Shown here one piece after another: positions 18,578 through 28,190 of a stretch of DNA of 64,000 nt (position 1 is its first letter; every line of letters begins with the position of its first letter). Under the pieces are notes generated by a model. The model saw only the letters and a list, made by a program, of their open reading frames with translations. It had not been told where the DNA came from and searched no databases. Origin of the DNA: Pirellulaceae bacterium (GTDB taxonomy: Bacteria; Planctomycetota; Planctomycetia; Pirellulales; Pirellulaceae); the NCBI GenBank assembly GCA_023382975.1, contig JAHDXO010000001.1:310001-374000 (forward strand), given 5' to 3'. The translations under genes were made by a program, and so were the position numbers.

Positions 18578-20221
18578 TTGCGTCACCGCTGGTTGATTCG
18601 TCACAAGCTGCAACTGGGACTCGCCATGTTGCTGCTGATCGTCGCGATCCTGGCGATCAGCAGTTTCGGCGGCGTGTACGCATATCGCGCGCTGGCGCGT
18701 TCCATCAGCCATAACCGGGCGGCTGAACTGCAACTGGTCTCCGAACTGTCCTATCAAATTGGCGAATTGCGGGCGCTCCTCAGTCAAGTTCGCCGCCAAG
18801 AGGACATCGGTCGCCTGGGATACGGCAATCAGGATCTGCGCGAACAGTTCCGGGATATCTTTCTGCAGGCCAACGAAAAACTGCGGAAATACCAACGGAA
18901 ACTGGACGAGTTCGAAGATCACACGTGGTTCGGCGCCGAAACGCCTCTGGAGCAACCCGAACGCGAAGCGATCGGTGAGATCGAGGCCGCGCTCGAGCGG
19001 GTCGCCCAGCAGAACACCGACGAAGCCTGGGTATTGAACAAGGTCTATGTGGAAGCGCTGGACGATGCCCTGTCGGATGCCCATCGGGCCGCTCTGAAAC
19101 TGCCGTTCTTTTTGCAGCAGCGGATGCACGAGATCGTCAGCGAAGTCCGCCTGAAGTACCGTACCTGGATCGTGCTGACCTGGATCTCCAGCCTGTTGGC
19201 GCTGGCGATCGTCGGCCTGTTGCTGGGAATCGTGTACCGCGGGATCGTCCGGCCGTTGCGCAGTCTGCTCCAGGGCTCGCGACGCGTCGCCGTGGACCGC
19301 GATTTCGACCATCGTATCCATCTGGACACGCAGGACGAGATCGCCGAATTGGCCGAAGCGATGAACGCGATGACCGACCAGTTCCAGCGGGTCCGCGACG
19401 ATCTTGCGCAGCAGATCCGCGAGCGCGACGAACAGGTTCGGCAGAGGACCAAGGCGGTGGTGCGCAGCGAGAAGATGGCCAGCTTGGGCCTGTTGGCCGC
19501 GGGAGTGGCGCACGAGATCAACAACCCGCTGACCTCGGTCGCCGGCTGCGCCGAAGCGTTGGAGTCACGCTTGCACGACATTATTCAACAGGACGATTGT
19601 CTGCCCGACGAACAGCACAATCCGGAAATCCTGGTGTTGCGGAAATACCTCCGCCGCATTCAAGACGAGGCGTTCCGCTGCAAAGAGATCACCGACCGTC
19701 TGCTGGACTTTTCGCGCCTGGGCGATTCACAACGGCAACAAACCAACCTGGGCGAACTGGTCGAGGGAGTGATCGCGATGGTCGGCCACCTGGGCCGTTA
19801 CCGCCAGAAGCACATTGACTTTCGCTGCGACCAAGTCGTCCTGGCGAACGTGAATCCCCAGGAGATCAAGCAGGTCGTGTTGAACTTGATCACCAACGCC
19901 TTGGACAGCCTGGACACGGACGGCACGGTTCAGGTCGTCCTGCGGCGCACCCCGGTCGCCGTCGAACTGGAGGTCAGCGACGACGGTTGCGGGATGAACG
20001 AAGAGGTGATGTTGCATCTGTTCGAGCCTTTCTTCACGCGGCGACGCGACGGACAAGGCACCGGACTGGGACTTTCGATCGCCTACGGCATCATTCAGGA
20101 TCATGGCGGCGAGATCGTTCCGTCCAGCGACGGCCCCGGCCGCGGTTCGCGTTTTCTGGTTACATTGCCACGGGTGGACCAACAGGAAAGAATTCATGAA
20201 ACGAAATCCAAAGTCGCCTGA
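18578..20221 (+). CDS. Membrane sensor histidine kinase (NtrB/PgtB type)
   Basis: 547 aa from a TTG at 18578, supported by AGGGAGG five bases upstream. Two membrane helices (residues about 8-28 and 193-217) bound an extracytoplasmic helical sensor. A HAMP domain follows ([16 protein letters not shown] to AMNAMTDQF), then a coiled coil, the H-box [12 protein letters not shown] with the phosphorylated His312, and an HATPase_c domain (N box [13 protein letters not shown] boxes VSDDGCGM and [14 protein letters not shown]). It autophosphorylates and should pass phosphate to the sigma-54 activator encoded next; the two genes overlap by 26 bp. The input signal is unknown. Confidence 0.95.
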   Translation: MRHRWLIRHKLQLGLAMLLLIVAILAISSFGGVYAYRALARSISHNRAAELQLVSELSYQIGELRALLSQVRRQEDIGRLGYGNQDLREQFRDIFLQANEKLRKYQRKLDEFEDHTWFGAETPLEQPEREAIGEIEAALERVAQQNTDEAWVLNKVYVEALDDALSDAHRAALKLPFFLQQRMHEIVSEVRLKYRTWIVLTWISSLLALAIVGLLLGIVYRGIVRPLRSLLQGSRRVAVDRDFDHRIHLDTQDEIAELAEAMNAMTDQFQRVRDDLAQQIRERDEQVRQRTKAVVRSEKMASLGLLAAGVAHEINNPLTSVAGCAEALESRLHDIIQQDDCLPDEQHNPEILVLRKYLRRIQDEAFRCKEITDRLLDFSRLGDSQRQQTNLGELVEGVIAMVGHLGRYRQKHIDFRCDQVVLANVNPQEIKQVVLNLITNALDSLDTDGTVQVVLRRTPVAVELEVSDDGCGMNEEVMLHLFEPFFTRRRDGQGTGLGLSIAYGIIQDHGGEIVPSSDGPGRGSRFLVTLPRVDQQERIHETKSKVA

Positions 20222-21572
20222 GCGTTTGAAGATCCTCTTCGCCGACGACGAGGCGGGCATCCAGGAATTGATGAGTCTCGAATTGCCGCGGATGGGGCAC
20301 GAAGTGACGGTCTGCCCGGACGGCCTGACGGCTGCCGCAGCGTTGCAGCGCAATACGTACGACTGCATCCTGGTCGATCTCAACATGCCGGGCCTGAACG
20401 GCATGGAAGTGATCCAGTTGGCCAAGGAGCTTTCGCCCGAGACCGAAGCGATTGTGTTGACCGGAAAATCGACCCTGGACACCGCGATCGCTGCCTTGCG
20501 CCACGGCGCGTTCGACTATCTCACCAAACCCTGCAAGTTGGCCGAGTTGGAATCGCTGCTGTCCCGCGTCGCCCAGAAACGCGAATTGAAGAACCAGTAC
20601 CGCGCCTTGAAACGTCAACTGGACCGGATCGAAGGCGGAAAGAGCCTGGTCGGTTCGCACGACTCGATGCGGCACGTGCGGGAACTGATCGGCAAGGTTG
20701 CGCCGACCAATTCGACCGTTTTGATTCTGGGTGAGACCGGCACGGGCAAGGAATTGGTCGCCCGCGCGCTGCACGAAGCCAGTCTGCGAGCCAACAAGCC
20801 GTTCGTTCCCGTTAACTGCGGGGCGCTGCCCGAGACGCTGATCGAGAGCGAGTTGTTCGGCCATCGCAAAGGCGCCTTTACGGGCGCCGACGAGCAGCGT
20901 GTGGGACTGTTCGAAGTCGCGCACGGCGGCTCGATCTTCCTGGACGAGATCGGCGAATTGCCCAAGTCGCTTCAAGCCAAGCTGCTGCGAGTGCTGGAGA
21001 GCGGCGAGATCCGTCGCATCGGCGACAACGAATCGCTGCAAATCGATGTGCGCGTCATTTGTGCCACGCACCGCAACCTGGCCGAGATGGTCGAGGACGG
21101 CGATTTCCGCGAAGACTTGATGTACCGCATCAACACGTTCGAAATCCACCTGCCGCCCCTGCGTTTGCGGATGGACGACATCGGGGAACTGGCCATGCAT
21201 CTGTACCGCAGGTTCCGCCCCGGTTCGCCGCCCCACGGCGAATACTTCGCGCCGGAGACGCTTCAACGGCTGCGCGCACACACCTGGCCTGGAAATGTCC
21301 GCGAACTGGCGAACGTGATCGAACACGCCACGATCCTGTGCGACGAGCCGCCGATCCTGCCCAAGCACCTGCCCCAGTCGTTCGGCTCGCGGGGCGTTCG
21401 CGTTCCCGAACTCGGGCCGCTTTCGCTGCGCGAATTGGAACTCTGCGCGATCCAGCAATCGCTCGACAGGCACGCCGGCAACAAAGCGGTTGCTGCTGAA
21501 GAATTGGGCGTGAGCCTGAAGACGCTCTACAACAAGTTGAACCAAGTCCACACGGAACGGAAATCCGCCTGA
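20196..21572 (+). CDS. Sigma-54-dependent response regulator (NtrC family)
   Basis: 458 aa from the ATG at 20196 (AGGAAAG seven bases upstream), inside the kinase 3' end. The receiver domain has DDE at 17-19, phospho-acceptor Asp61 ([13 protein letters not shown]) and a conserved Lys (LTKPCK). The AAA+ activator domain has Walker [17 protein letters not shown], the sigma-54 contact loop GAFTGAD and [21 protein letters not shown] Fis-type helix-turn-helix ends the protein ([20 protein letters not shown]). When phosphorylated by the adjacent kinase it should oligomerise and open sigma-54 promoters. Its target genes cannot be named from this window; I did not find a clear -24/-12 site nearby. 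Confidence 0.96.
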   Translation: MKRNPKSPERLKILFADDEAGIQELMSLELPRMGHEVTVCPDGLTAAAALQRNTYDCILVDLNMPGLNGMEVIQLAKELSPETEAIVLTGKSTLDTAIAALRHGAFDYLTKPCKLAELESLLSRVAQKRELKNQYRALKRQLDRIEGGKSLVGSHDSMRHVRELIGKVAPTNSTVLILGETGTGKELVARALHEASLRANKPFVPVNCGALPETLIESELFGHRKGAFTGADEQRVGLFEVAHGGSIFLDEIGELPKSLQAKLLRVLESGEIRRIGDNESLQIDVRVICATHRNLAEMVEDGDFREDLMYRINTFEIHLPPLRLRMDDIGELAMHLYRRFRPGSPPHGEYFAPETLQRLRAHTWPGNVRELANVIEHATILCDEPPILPKHLPQSFGSRGVRVPELGPLSLRELELCAIQQSLDRHAGNKAVAAEELGVSLKTLYNKLNQVHTERKSA

Positions 21573-21632
21573 GGTCGGCGATCCGTTCACCGACCGCCAA
21601 GGCGTAATCTTCGACGCAAGGGTCCGGCCTCG

Positions 21633-22643
21633 TCAGGCCTCGGTGGCGTCCAAGTCGTCCAATGCCTGTTGGGCGGCTTGGTGGCCCTGCTTGGCGGCCA
21701 AGGTGTACCAGTGAATCGCCTCTTCGAGATCCTTCTCGACGATTTCCCCTTGGGCGTAGATCCAACCCAAGTTCGCTTGGGCGTCGGCGTGCCCCCGCTC
21801 CGCCGCCGTCCGCATCCAGCGCACTCCTTGCTGGTCGTCTTGATCCAGGCCGCGCCCTTCCAGGAATGACTCGGCCAGAATTACCTGAGCCTCCAAGTCG
21901 CCGGCTTCGGCGGCTCGTAGATACCATTGAGCAGCGACGGCATGGTCCTGGACGCCGGCCAAGCCGTGCGCGTAGGAGACGCCCAGGAGGTACTGCGAGT
22001 TGGCATGGCCTTGCTCGGCTGCCTTGCGGTACCAAACCAGCGCCCGGTCGTAATCCGGCGGCACATCCATCCCGTAGGCGAAGCAATTCCCCAACGTATG
22101 TTGGGCGCCGGCATGGCCCAGCGCCGCGGCCTTCTCGTACCAATGCAGCGCCTGATGGAAATTCTGGTCCACGCCCCGGCCCTCTTCGTAACATTTGCCC
22201 AGGGCGAATTGAGCCGCGGCATCTCCGGCGTCTGCGGCCGCCTGGTAGTCGGCGGCCGTATCGAGATCATCCAGCTTGGATGCCTTGGGGCGGCCTGTGC
22301 GGAAGGCCTGCAGTGCCGAGGCCTCGTCGCCACAAACATCGACCAGCGTGTCCAACCGAACAATGCGGAAAATCATCCTCAGGTCCGGCCCGACATCGCA
22401 GATCTTCAGGCCGATCTGGTGCGACAAACAACGCTTGTTTAGCATCACCAATTGGCCAAGCATCGACGAGGTAACGAAGTCGACGCCGCGGAAACTGACC
22501 AGCATCTTGCCGCCGTTGGCCTGCATCGTCAAGTCGATCAACTCCGCCCCGATCCGGCGATTCTGCTCCTCGTCCATCAACTCATGATCCGGGAAGTAAA
22601 CGACCAGCACGTCATCCAGATGAACGGTTCGTAAGTCGGCCAT
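21633..22643 (-). CDS. STAS (anti-anti-sigma) domain fused to Sel1 repeats
   Basis: 336 aa from the ATG at 22643; an in-frame ATG three codons earlier is also possible. Residues 1-110 form a STAS domain of SpoIIAA type; GVDFVTSSMLGQLVMLNKR holds the serine pair that anti-sigma kinases phosphorylate. Residues 120-330 are six Sel1-like (TPR-related) repeats, e.g. AQFALGKCYEEGRGVDQNF, AQHTLGNCFAYGMDVPPDY and AQANLGWIYAQGEIVEKDL, each with the A-x2-G-x-C/Y-Y-x2-G pattern. No signal peptide, so cytoplasmic. A phospho-switch joined to a protein-binding solenoid suggests a signalling scaffold (inference). It converges with the response regulator gene. Confidence 0.9.
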   Translation of the reverse strand: MADLRTVHLDDVLVVYFPDHELMDEEQNRRIGAELIDLTMQANGGKMLVSFRGVDFVTSSMLGQLVMLNKRCLSHQIGLKICDVGPDLRMIFRIVRLDTLVDVCGDEASALQAFRTGRPKASKLDDLDTAADYQAAADAGDAAAQFALGKCYEEGRGVDQNFHQALHWYEKAAALGHAGAQHTLGNCFAYGMDVPPDYDRALVWYRKAAEQGHANSQYLLGVSYAHGLAGVQDHAVAAQWYLRAAEAGDLEAQVILAESFLEGRGLDQDDQQGVRWMRTAAERGHADAQANLGWIYAQGEIVEKDLEEAIHWYTLAAKQGHQAAQQALDDLDATEA

Positions 22644-22754
22644 GATTCGCACCCTCAGACGTCGATTTTGTTCCCTGCCCGAAAGAGTACCAAGTTAACA
22701 GCCCGCAAGGGAGTACCCACACCGCCACAACGGCCAGAATTTTTCATCCGGTCA

Positions 22755-23387
22755 TCACACGCGATTGCGAACCACTCCCACGACTACCCCGCGCACCGTC
22801 GCTCGCTTGACATAAATCGGTGCCATCGAGGAATTCGCCGGCTGCAGACGGATGCGGTTCCGCTCCGGATGCCAGTACTTCAGCGTCGCCTCGTTCTCGT
22901 CGTTCAAGGCGACCACCATCTCGCCCTTCTCCGCCGTCCGGCAACTGCGACAGATCACAAAGTCGCCGTCGGCGATATGGGCCTCGATCATCGAATCCCC
23001 TTTGACCCGCAAAACGAACAGATTTTGCCCATGAAACATTTGATCGAAATCGACTCGCTCATCCAATTCAAAGGCGTGATTGGTGAAGCCAGCCGAAACA
23101 ACGCCGGCAAACAACAGTCCGCGCTGCCGAACATCCTTGTCATTGGGCAGCGTGGCTGGCTGTCCCGTCAATTCGATCGCTCGGGCTTTGTTCGCATCCC
23201 GGCGAATCAGGCCCTTTCGCACCAGGGCATTCAGGTGGCAGACCACTCCATTAGGCGAGGCGATATTAAACTCGTCAGCGATCTCGCGCACCGTCGGACC
23301 GTACCCGCGACGGTGGATCAACTCGCTGATCAAGTCGTACACCTCCTGCTGACGCTTCGTAAGTTTGCTGCTCGGTTTCTTGGCCAT
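22755..23387 (-). CDS. lexA: LexA SOS repressor
   Basis: 210 aa. An N-terminal winged helix-turn-helix (TKRQQEVYDLISELIHRRGY, PTVREIADEFNIASPNGVVC) precedes the S24 autoprotease domain. The self-cleavage Ala94-Gly95 bond sits in LLFAGVVSAG, the nucleophile is Ser132 in KGDSMIEAHIADGD, and the general base is Lys170 in EATLKYWHPE. It represses DNA-damage genes and is cleaved when RecA-ssDNA forms. ATG at 23387 after GAGGG. An inverted repeat 79 bp upstream is a candidate autoregulatory operator. No SOS effector genes lie beside it here. Confidence 0.96.
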   Translation of the reverse strand: MAKKPSSKLTKRQQEVYDLISELIHRRGYGPTVREIADEFNIASPNGVVCHLNALVRKGLIRRDANKARAIELTGQPATLPNDKDVRQRGLLFAGVVSAGFTNHAFELDERVDFDQMFHGQNLFVLRVKGDSMIEAHIADGDFVICRSCRTAEKGEMVVALNDENEATLKYWHPERNRIRLQPANSSMAPIYVKRATVRGVVVGVVRNRV

Positions 23388-23465
23388 ACTTCATTCCCTC
23401 GGTTCGCCCCTGTTTCCGGCTGCACCGCCGCGACCAGATGCGCATTGCAACTCCGTAAAGAATAA

Positions 23466-23479
23466 TATACGGGCGTATA
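23466..23479. promoter_or_regulatory. Candidate LexA operator upstream of lexA
   Basis: Perfect inverted repeat TATACG-GG-CGTATA (6-bp arms, 2-bp spacer) in the A/T-rich region before lexA. LexA genes are normally autoregulated and LexA boxes are short inverted repeats that differ between phyla. I do not know the box of this lineage, so this is a candidate from position and symmetry only. Confidence 0.45.
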
Positions 23480-23529
23480 CAATCAAGAGCCCTTTTTTGC
23501 GATTTCTCCAAAAGGGCGGTATCGGCGAC

Positions 23530-24849
23530 TCACAGCGTCCAGCCGGTTCGGTATTCGCGGCGCAGCAGGGCGTCTGCCTCGGGAACCCCGACCGCTTTCA
23601 TGTCCGCGGCGTTCCATTCGATCTTTTTGCCGGTCCGCAAGGCGACGTTGCAGAGCAGCGCGGCTTCGGTCAGGGCGCCGGAATAATCGAAATTGCAGGT
23701 CGTGACTCCACCGGTCTTGCACGCCTCGATCCACTCGCGATGATGCCCGATCGAATTGGGAATGAAAGGCTCGGGCCGTTTGAAGTCCACGAACTTATTC
23801 TCGGGCAACAATTGATGCCGTCCGTAGTCGGTGATCAGCATTCCGTCGGTACCGATGAACAGCACGGCGCTACCCCACTGCGGAACGTTTCTCTCCTTGA
23901 CCAACTCGGGATACGGTCCGCCGTTGTACCAATGCAGCGTTACGGGCGGCAAATCGCCTCGCGACGCATACTGCTGACGTGCGATCGTCCAGCGTGCGGC
24001 GCTCTCCGGATGCACAGGCCCTTGCGCCTCGATCGTCGTCGGATGGCGCAGATCGAGCGCCCAGAAGGCCACGTCGCAGTAGTGGCAAAAGAAATCGCCC
24101 AATTGGCCGTTGGCGAAGTTCCACCAGTAACGCCAACTGAACGGCGCGTAGGCCGAATGATAGGGACGGTATCCGGCGGGGCCAAGCCACAGATCCCAAT
24201 CCAGACCCTCTGGGACCGGCGGCCGATCGGTTGGCGCATCGGGTTGGGACATGTTGGTGGGCGTGGCGGCATCCGAGAATCGTGCGCCCAGCCAGGCATG
24301 GACTTCACGCACCGGGCCGATGGCACCGGTCTTGATCAGTTCGACCACGCGGCGGTAATTGGTTTCGGCGTGGATCTGGGTGCCCATCTGGGTGACCAGG
24401 TTATTCTCGCGGGCCACGGTAGCCATCAGGCGAGCCTCGTAGACGCTATGTGTCAGCGGTTTCTCGCAGTAGCAGTGTTTGCCCAGTTTCATCGCCATGA
24501 CGCCCGCCGGGGCGTGCGTGTGATCGGGGGTACCGATCACCACGGCGTCGATCTGCCCATGCAGTTCGTCCAGCATCTTGCGGAAATCCTGGTAGCGTTT
24601 TGCCTTCGGAAACTGCTCGAACGTCTTCGATGCTCGCGACTCGTCGACGTCGCACAGCGCGACCAAGTTTTCGCTGGCCACGCCGCTCACGTTCGCGGCT
24701 CCGCGTCCGCCAACGCCGATCCCGGCAATGTTCAGCTTCTCGTTCGGGGATGCGTCTTGACCACGGGACAGCGTGCCCGTCATCGTCCAGACTCCGGCAG
24801 CGACTGCGGAGGTGCGAAGCATATCGCGGCGGGAAATACGAGTCGTCAT
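23530..24849 (-). CDS. Tat-exported Gfo/Idh/MocA family oxidoreductase
   Basis: 439 aa from the ATG at 24849, which has AGGAG nearby; the frame is open further upstream but without coding character. Twin-arginine signal SRRDMLRTSAVAAGVWTMTG, then a Rossmann NAD(P)-binding fold (LNIAGIGVGGRGAANVSGV, residues about 40-58), the family EKPLTHS motif (HCYCEKPLTHSVYEARLM) and a C-terminal alpha/beta domain (MGTQIHAETNYRRVVELIKT). Members oxidise or reduce sugars and other polyols with tightly bound NAD(P). Exported members are numerous in planctomycetes, where they are linked with polysaccharide breakdown. The substrate cannot be told. It stands alone, upstream of tRNA-Pro. Confidence 0.92.
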   Translation of the reverse strand: MTTRISRRDMLRTSAVAAGVWTMTGTLSRGQDASPNEKLNIAGIGVGGRGAANVSGVASENLVALCDVDESRASKTFEQFPKAKRYQDFRKMLDELHGQIDAVVIGTPDHTHAPAGVMAMKLGKHCYCEKPLTHSVYEARLMATVARENNLVTQMGTQIHAETNYRRVVELIKTGAIGPVREVHAWLGARFSDAATPTNMSQPDAPTDRPPVPEGLDWDLWLGPAGYRPYHSAYAPFSWRYWWNFANGQLGDFFCHYCDVAFWALDLRHPTTIEAQGPVHPESAARWTIARQQYASRGDLPPVTLHWYNGGPYPELVKERNVPQWGSAVLFIGTDGMLITDYGRHQLLPENKFVDFKRPEPFIPNSIGHHREWIEACKTGGVTTCNFDYSGALTEAALLCNVALRTGKKIEWNAADMKAVGVPEADALLRREYRTGWTL

Positions 24850-25091
24850 GGTAGGTTCTCCTGTCAAAGGGTGCTGAGGCGTGATTGCAGTCATTGAACC
24901 ACAAACGCGGGCGCGTTCAAGCATGGGCGGTCCTGCGACCTTGAGCCAACACGCCCGATCGACTTGCACCAGGGACTGTCCAGAAGAAGACGAAGGCGAG
25001 CGAAGGAGATGAAAATCACTCCTGCCGAGAGACGTGCGCATTCGAAAAGGGTGTCCATCGACACCGATGGCAGTGCAGGAAGAAAGATCAG

Positions 25092-25166
25092 TCGGGGCGA
25101 CTAGATTTGAACTAGCGACCTCTGCGTCCCGAACGCAGCGCTCTAGCCAGGCTGAGCTACGCCCCG
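25092..25166 (-). tRNA. tRNA-Pro (CGG)
   Basis: On the minus strand, acceptor stem CGGGGCG/CGCCCCG (7 bp), D arm beginning AGCTCAGCCTGGCTAGAGC, anticodon stem CTGCG/CGCAG around loop TTCGGGA (anticodon CGG), T arm ending before the acceptor, discriminator A. CCA is not encoded. No duplicated 3' end was seen nearby, so this tRNA does not look occupied by an element in this window. Confidence 0.95.
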
Positions 25167-25426
25167 TGTGGCAAAGTTCGATATCTTAATCGACGAAAGC
25201 GATTGGTCAATGGCACCCGCCTCGGGAATCTTCGGCTTGCCTACGAGCCAAACTTGAAATACTAGTTGCAAGCTAGGACTTATGCCGGTCCCAACGCCAT
25301 GCCGTGTCCTTTTTCTGATGACACGTTCCGGTTAGACTCGGTTCGGGTGCGGCTTAGGCTGGCCGCGAATGTGCTCTGGATGCATTACTTTGGCCGAAAT
25401 CTCCTTGTTTCTGGTAGGGTTTTTCC

Positions 25427-25756
25427 GTGTCGTCTTATCTTGTCCATCGCGATCAGTGTTCGCAGCACACGATCTTTCCCGGCGTTGAGATTCACACCTG
25501 TGCAGGCGAGCAGATGATGCTGTCGCTGGTCGAGTTCGAAGCCGGGGCGGTCGTAGAGTGGCACAGTCATCCGCACGAGCAGATGGGAATGCTGCTGGAG
25601 GGCGAGTTGGAATTTTGGGTGGGTGACGAACATGCGGTCGCTCGGCCAGGCGACATGTGGCGGATTCCGGGCGGAGTTCCCCACAAGGTGGTAGCGGGTG
25701 ATCGGCAAGCCAAGGCATTGGACGTGTTTCACCCGGTTCGCGAGGATTACCGTTAG
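25427..25756 (+). CDS. Small cupin-fold protein
   Basis: 109 aa from a GTG at 25427. Single conserved-barrel cupin domain: motif 1 VVEWHSHPHEQMGMLLEGEL (metal ligands His, His, Glu) and motif 2 GDMWRIPGGVPHKVVAGDRQ (His). It probably binds one divalent metal; such proteins act as small sugar or ketoacid-metabolising enzymes, isomerases or sensors. The function cannot be narrowed. The next gene starts two bases after its stop, so it is probably cotranscribed with the O-antigen-ligase-like gene. Confidence 0.88.
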   Translation: MSSYLVHRDQCSQHTIFPGVEIHTCAGEQMMLSLVEFEAGAVVEWHSHPHEQMGMLLEGELEFWVGDEHAVARPGDMWRIPGGVPHKVVAGDRQAKALDVFHPVREDYR

Positions 25757-25758
25757 TC

Positions 25759-28170
25759 ATGCCAATTGCGTCGCCCACGGCCGTGGACGGCACGGATTGG
25801 CGACTTCCGAGTAGCGAGATGGCTATGGCAAGACCCCGGCCGATGCAACCAAATCCGCGATCGCAACGAAGCGAGTCAACACACGTTGAATCGAAGGCAG
25901 CGCGACTGCGGCTCGTCGCGTTAGCTGCCCTGACGGCCCTGCTCGTAGCGACGCCACTGATACCGGGCGAATCGCTGGCCGAAATGGGCACCGGGTGCGT
26001 GTTGACGCTGGCGGCGGTCGCCTTGACGATGCTTTGCTTGACCGTTGCAGCGGTGGTGCGTAACCGGACGTTTCGATTCGATTGGGCAGACGTTGCGGCC
26101 GTTGCTCTGCCGGTCATCGTCGGGGTCAGTGCGTGGTTCATGGCACCCCACGGTCATCCACGGGCGACGATCAACGCGGCGTGGCAATGGGGAAATCTTG
26201 TTCTGCTGTATCTGCTGGTGCGGCAATTGGTGCGGACGGACACGGAGGTTCGGGCCCTGTGCGCCGCCATGTTAGGGCTGGCAACGGCTTTGGCGGTGCT
26301 GGCCGGGTATCAGCATTTCGTCACGATGCCGCAGACGGTGGCTCAGTACCGCGCCGATCCGGAAGCGATGCTACGCGAGGCCGGAGTGGACGCTCCCGCT
26401 GGCTCCCCCGAAAGGAAGCTGTTCGAAGATCGGTTGGAAAGCACCGAGCCAACCGCGACGTTCGCGTTGGCCAACTCGTTGGCAGGCTTCACGGCAGCTT
26501 GGCTGATCGTTGCCTTGGGAATCGTTTTGGAGGCATGGTGCCAGGGAAAACGCTCTGACAACGGAGCGAATCCTCGCTCGTTGGTCCCAATCGTGCGCTG
26601 GGTCTACGGAGATTCGAGAACCGGTCTGATCGCCGCCGCGGCTGGTTGTCTGGCACTCACGTTCTGTCTGATGTTGACCAAGAGCCGTACCGCGGTCCTG
26701 GCTTCCGGTGTGGGCTGCGCAATCGTGGGCTGGCAGCATGTTCGCGGCGGTCGGCGGTTGGATTGGCGGATTCCACTAGCCGTTGTGGCTTTGTTTGCCG
26801 TATCAGTCGTCGGTGCTGCAATCGCTGGCGCATTCGATTGGCTTGTGTTGAGCGAGGCACCCAAGTCGCTACTCTACCGATTCGAGTACTGGCAAGCCAC
26901 GCTGCGGATGATTGCCGATCATCCCTGGCTGGGCTGCGGACCGGGGAATTTTCAGCAGTATTACACGTTGTACAAACTGGCCGGAGCGAGTGAGACCATC
27001 GCCGATCCGCACAACTTCGTGCTGGAAATCTGGGCGACGACAGGGACGTTGGGCGTGTTTGCTTTCGCGGCTTTCTTGGTGCTGTTGTTTTGGCGAGGCG
27101 TTGGGATGCCAGCGGCACACTTTGCGACGGGACACGATCTAGAATCGGATCCTTGTGCTTCGTCGGATGCTGCGAAATCTCCCGAAATCGGTTCGGAATC
27201 GGTCCTGGCGATCTGGATCGGCGCTCTGGCGGGCGGTCTTCTCGCGTTTCCCGTGGGGATGGTGGTCGGATTTCCGCCCGCACCCGCTCTGCTCTGGTTG
27301 GGGTTTCCAGCAGGCGCGGCCGTAGCGGTGCTGCTGCGGACTTGGGTGGTCCATGGTACGCTGCCACCCCGACTGTTGCTGATTGCGATCTTCACCTTGC
27401 TGTTGAACTTGAGTGCGGCGGGCGGGATCGGATTCGCCGGGGTCGCAGTCAGTCTCTGGCTCCTGGCGGCGCTGGTGATCAACCGCAGTACAAGCGGCCA
27501 ACGGACGGTCGAATTGCCGCGTTGGGGTGGTGCGACGCTTGCAGTGCTGGGGCTGTTTCTGCTGGTCGCGTGCCATCAAACCATGTACGCACCCGTCTTG
27601 ACCGCGCAGGCTAAGGTCAGCGAGGCGATGGATTGGCTGGGACGCGGCCGGCTGGATCAGGCGGAATCCATGCTCAAGCAAGCGGCCATAGCGGATCCCG
27701 CGGCCAGCCAGTCCTGGATTCAACTGGCAGCCCTCTACCACGCTCAATTGCTGTTGAGCCATTCGCCCGAGTTGCAGGCTCGCTTCGACGACGCCGTGCG
27801 GCAGGCGCAGACCCGCAACAAGCGATCCTTTTCTCTGCATCGGCAGATCGGCAACTGGCGACTGGCGTTGTTCCGGCGAACGGCCGACCGACGGCAATTG
27901 GAGGCAGCGCTCGAGGCCTACGGCAATTGGGTCGATCTGTACCCGACTTCGAATCTGGCGCGCGCGCAGCTCGCTTGGACCTACCATCTCATCGGGGACC
28001 ATGACTCGGCCGCCCAGCAAGCGATGTTCGCGTTGCAGTTGGACGCTGCGACTCCCCACCAAGAGAGAAAACTGGCCGTCCAGCAGGTTTACGATGCGGA
28101 TGGGACTAGCTTGGCAGGCACAAATGCTGAACAATTGATGCAAAAGTTGCGTAGCGGTCGAAGTCCATAG
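25759..28170 (+). CDS. O-antigen ligase/polymerase family membrane protein with C-terminal TPRs
   Basis: 803 aa. About 11-12 membrane helices fill residues 55-600. The Wzy_C/O-antigen ligase core is in the middle: YRFEYWQATLRMIADHPWLG, CGPGNFQQYYTLYKLAG and ADPHNFVLEIWATTGTLG, with the conserved His-Asn. The last 200 residues are soluble tetratricopeptide repeats (GRLDQAESMLKQAAIADPAA; LEAYGNWVDLYPTSNLARAQ). The family joins lipid-linked glycan to lipid A or protein, or polymerises repeats, at the outer face of the inner membrane. The fusion to TPRs is common in planctomycetes. ATG at 25759 is adopted; the first 50 residues are polar and a later start is possible. Confidence 0.88.
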   Translation: MPIASPTAVDGTDWRLPSSEMAMARPRPMQPNPRSQRSESTHVESKAARLRLVALAALTALLVATPLIPGESLAEMGTGCVLTLAAVALTMLCLTVAAVVRNRTFRFDWADVAAVALPVIVGVSAWFMAPHGHPRATINAAWQWGNLVLLYLLVRQLVRTDTEVRALCAAMLGLATALAVLAGYQHFVTMPQTVAQYRADPEAMLREAGVDAPAGSPERKLFEDRLESTEPTATFALANSLAGFTAAWLIVALGIVLEAWCQGKRSDNGANPRSLVPIVRWVYGDSRTGLIAAAAGCLALTFCLMLTKSRTAVLASGVGCAIVGWQHVRGGRRLDWRIPLAVVALFAVSVVGAAIAGAFDWLVLSEAPKSLLYRFEYWQATLRMIADHPWLGCGPGNFQQYYTLYKLAGASETIADPHNFVLEIWATTGTLGVFAFAAFLVLLFWRGVGMPAAHFATGHDLESDPCASSDAAKSPEIGSESVLAIWIGALAGGLLAFPVGMVVGFPPAPALLWLGFPAGAAVAVLLRTWVVHGTLPPRLLLIAIFTLLLNLSAAGGIGFAGVAVSLWLLAALVINRSTSGQRTVELPRWGGATLAVLGLFLLVACHQTMYAPVLTAQAKVSEAMDWLGRGRLDQAESMLKQAAIADPAASQSWIQLAALYHAQLLLSHSPELQARFDDAVRQAQTRNKRSFSLHRQIGNWRLALFRRTADRRQLEAALEAYGNWVDLYPTSNLARAQLAWTYHLIGDHDSAAQQAMFALQLDAATPHQERKLAVQQVYDADGTSLAGTNAEQLMQKLRSGRSP

Positions 28171-28190
28171 ACCGGGGAGATTGGAGATTG

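Noticed and set aside
20160..21590. 476-codon minus-strand open frame
   Set aside because: Antisense of the sigma-54 response regulator, which has all the expected motifs on the plus strand.
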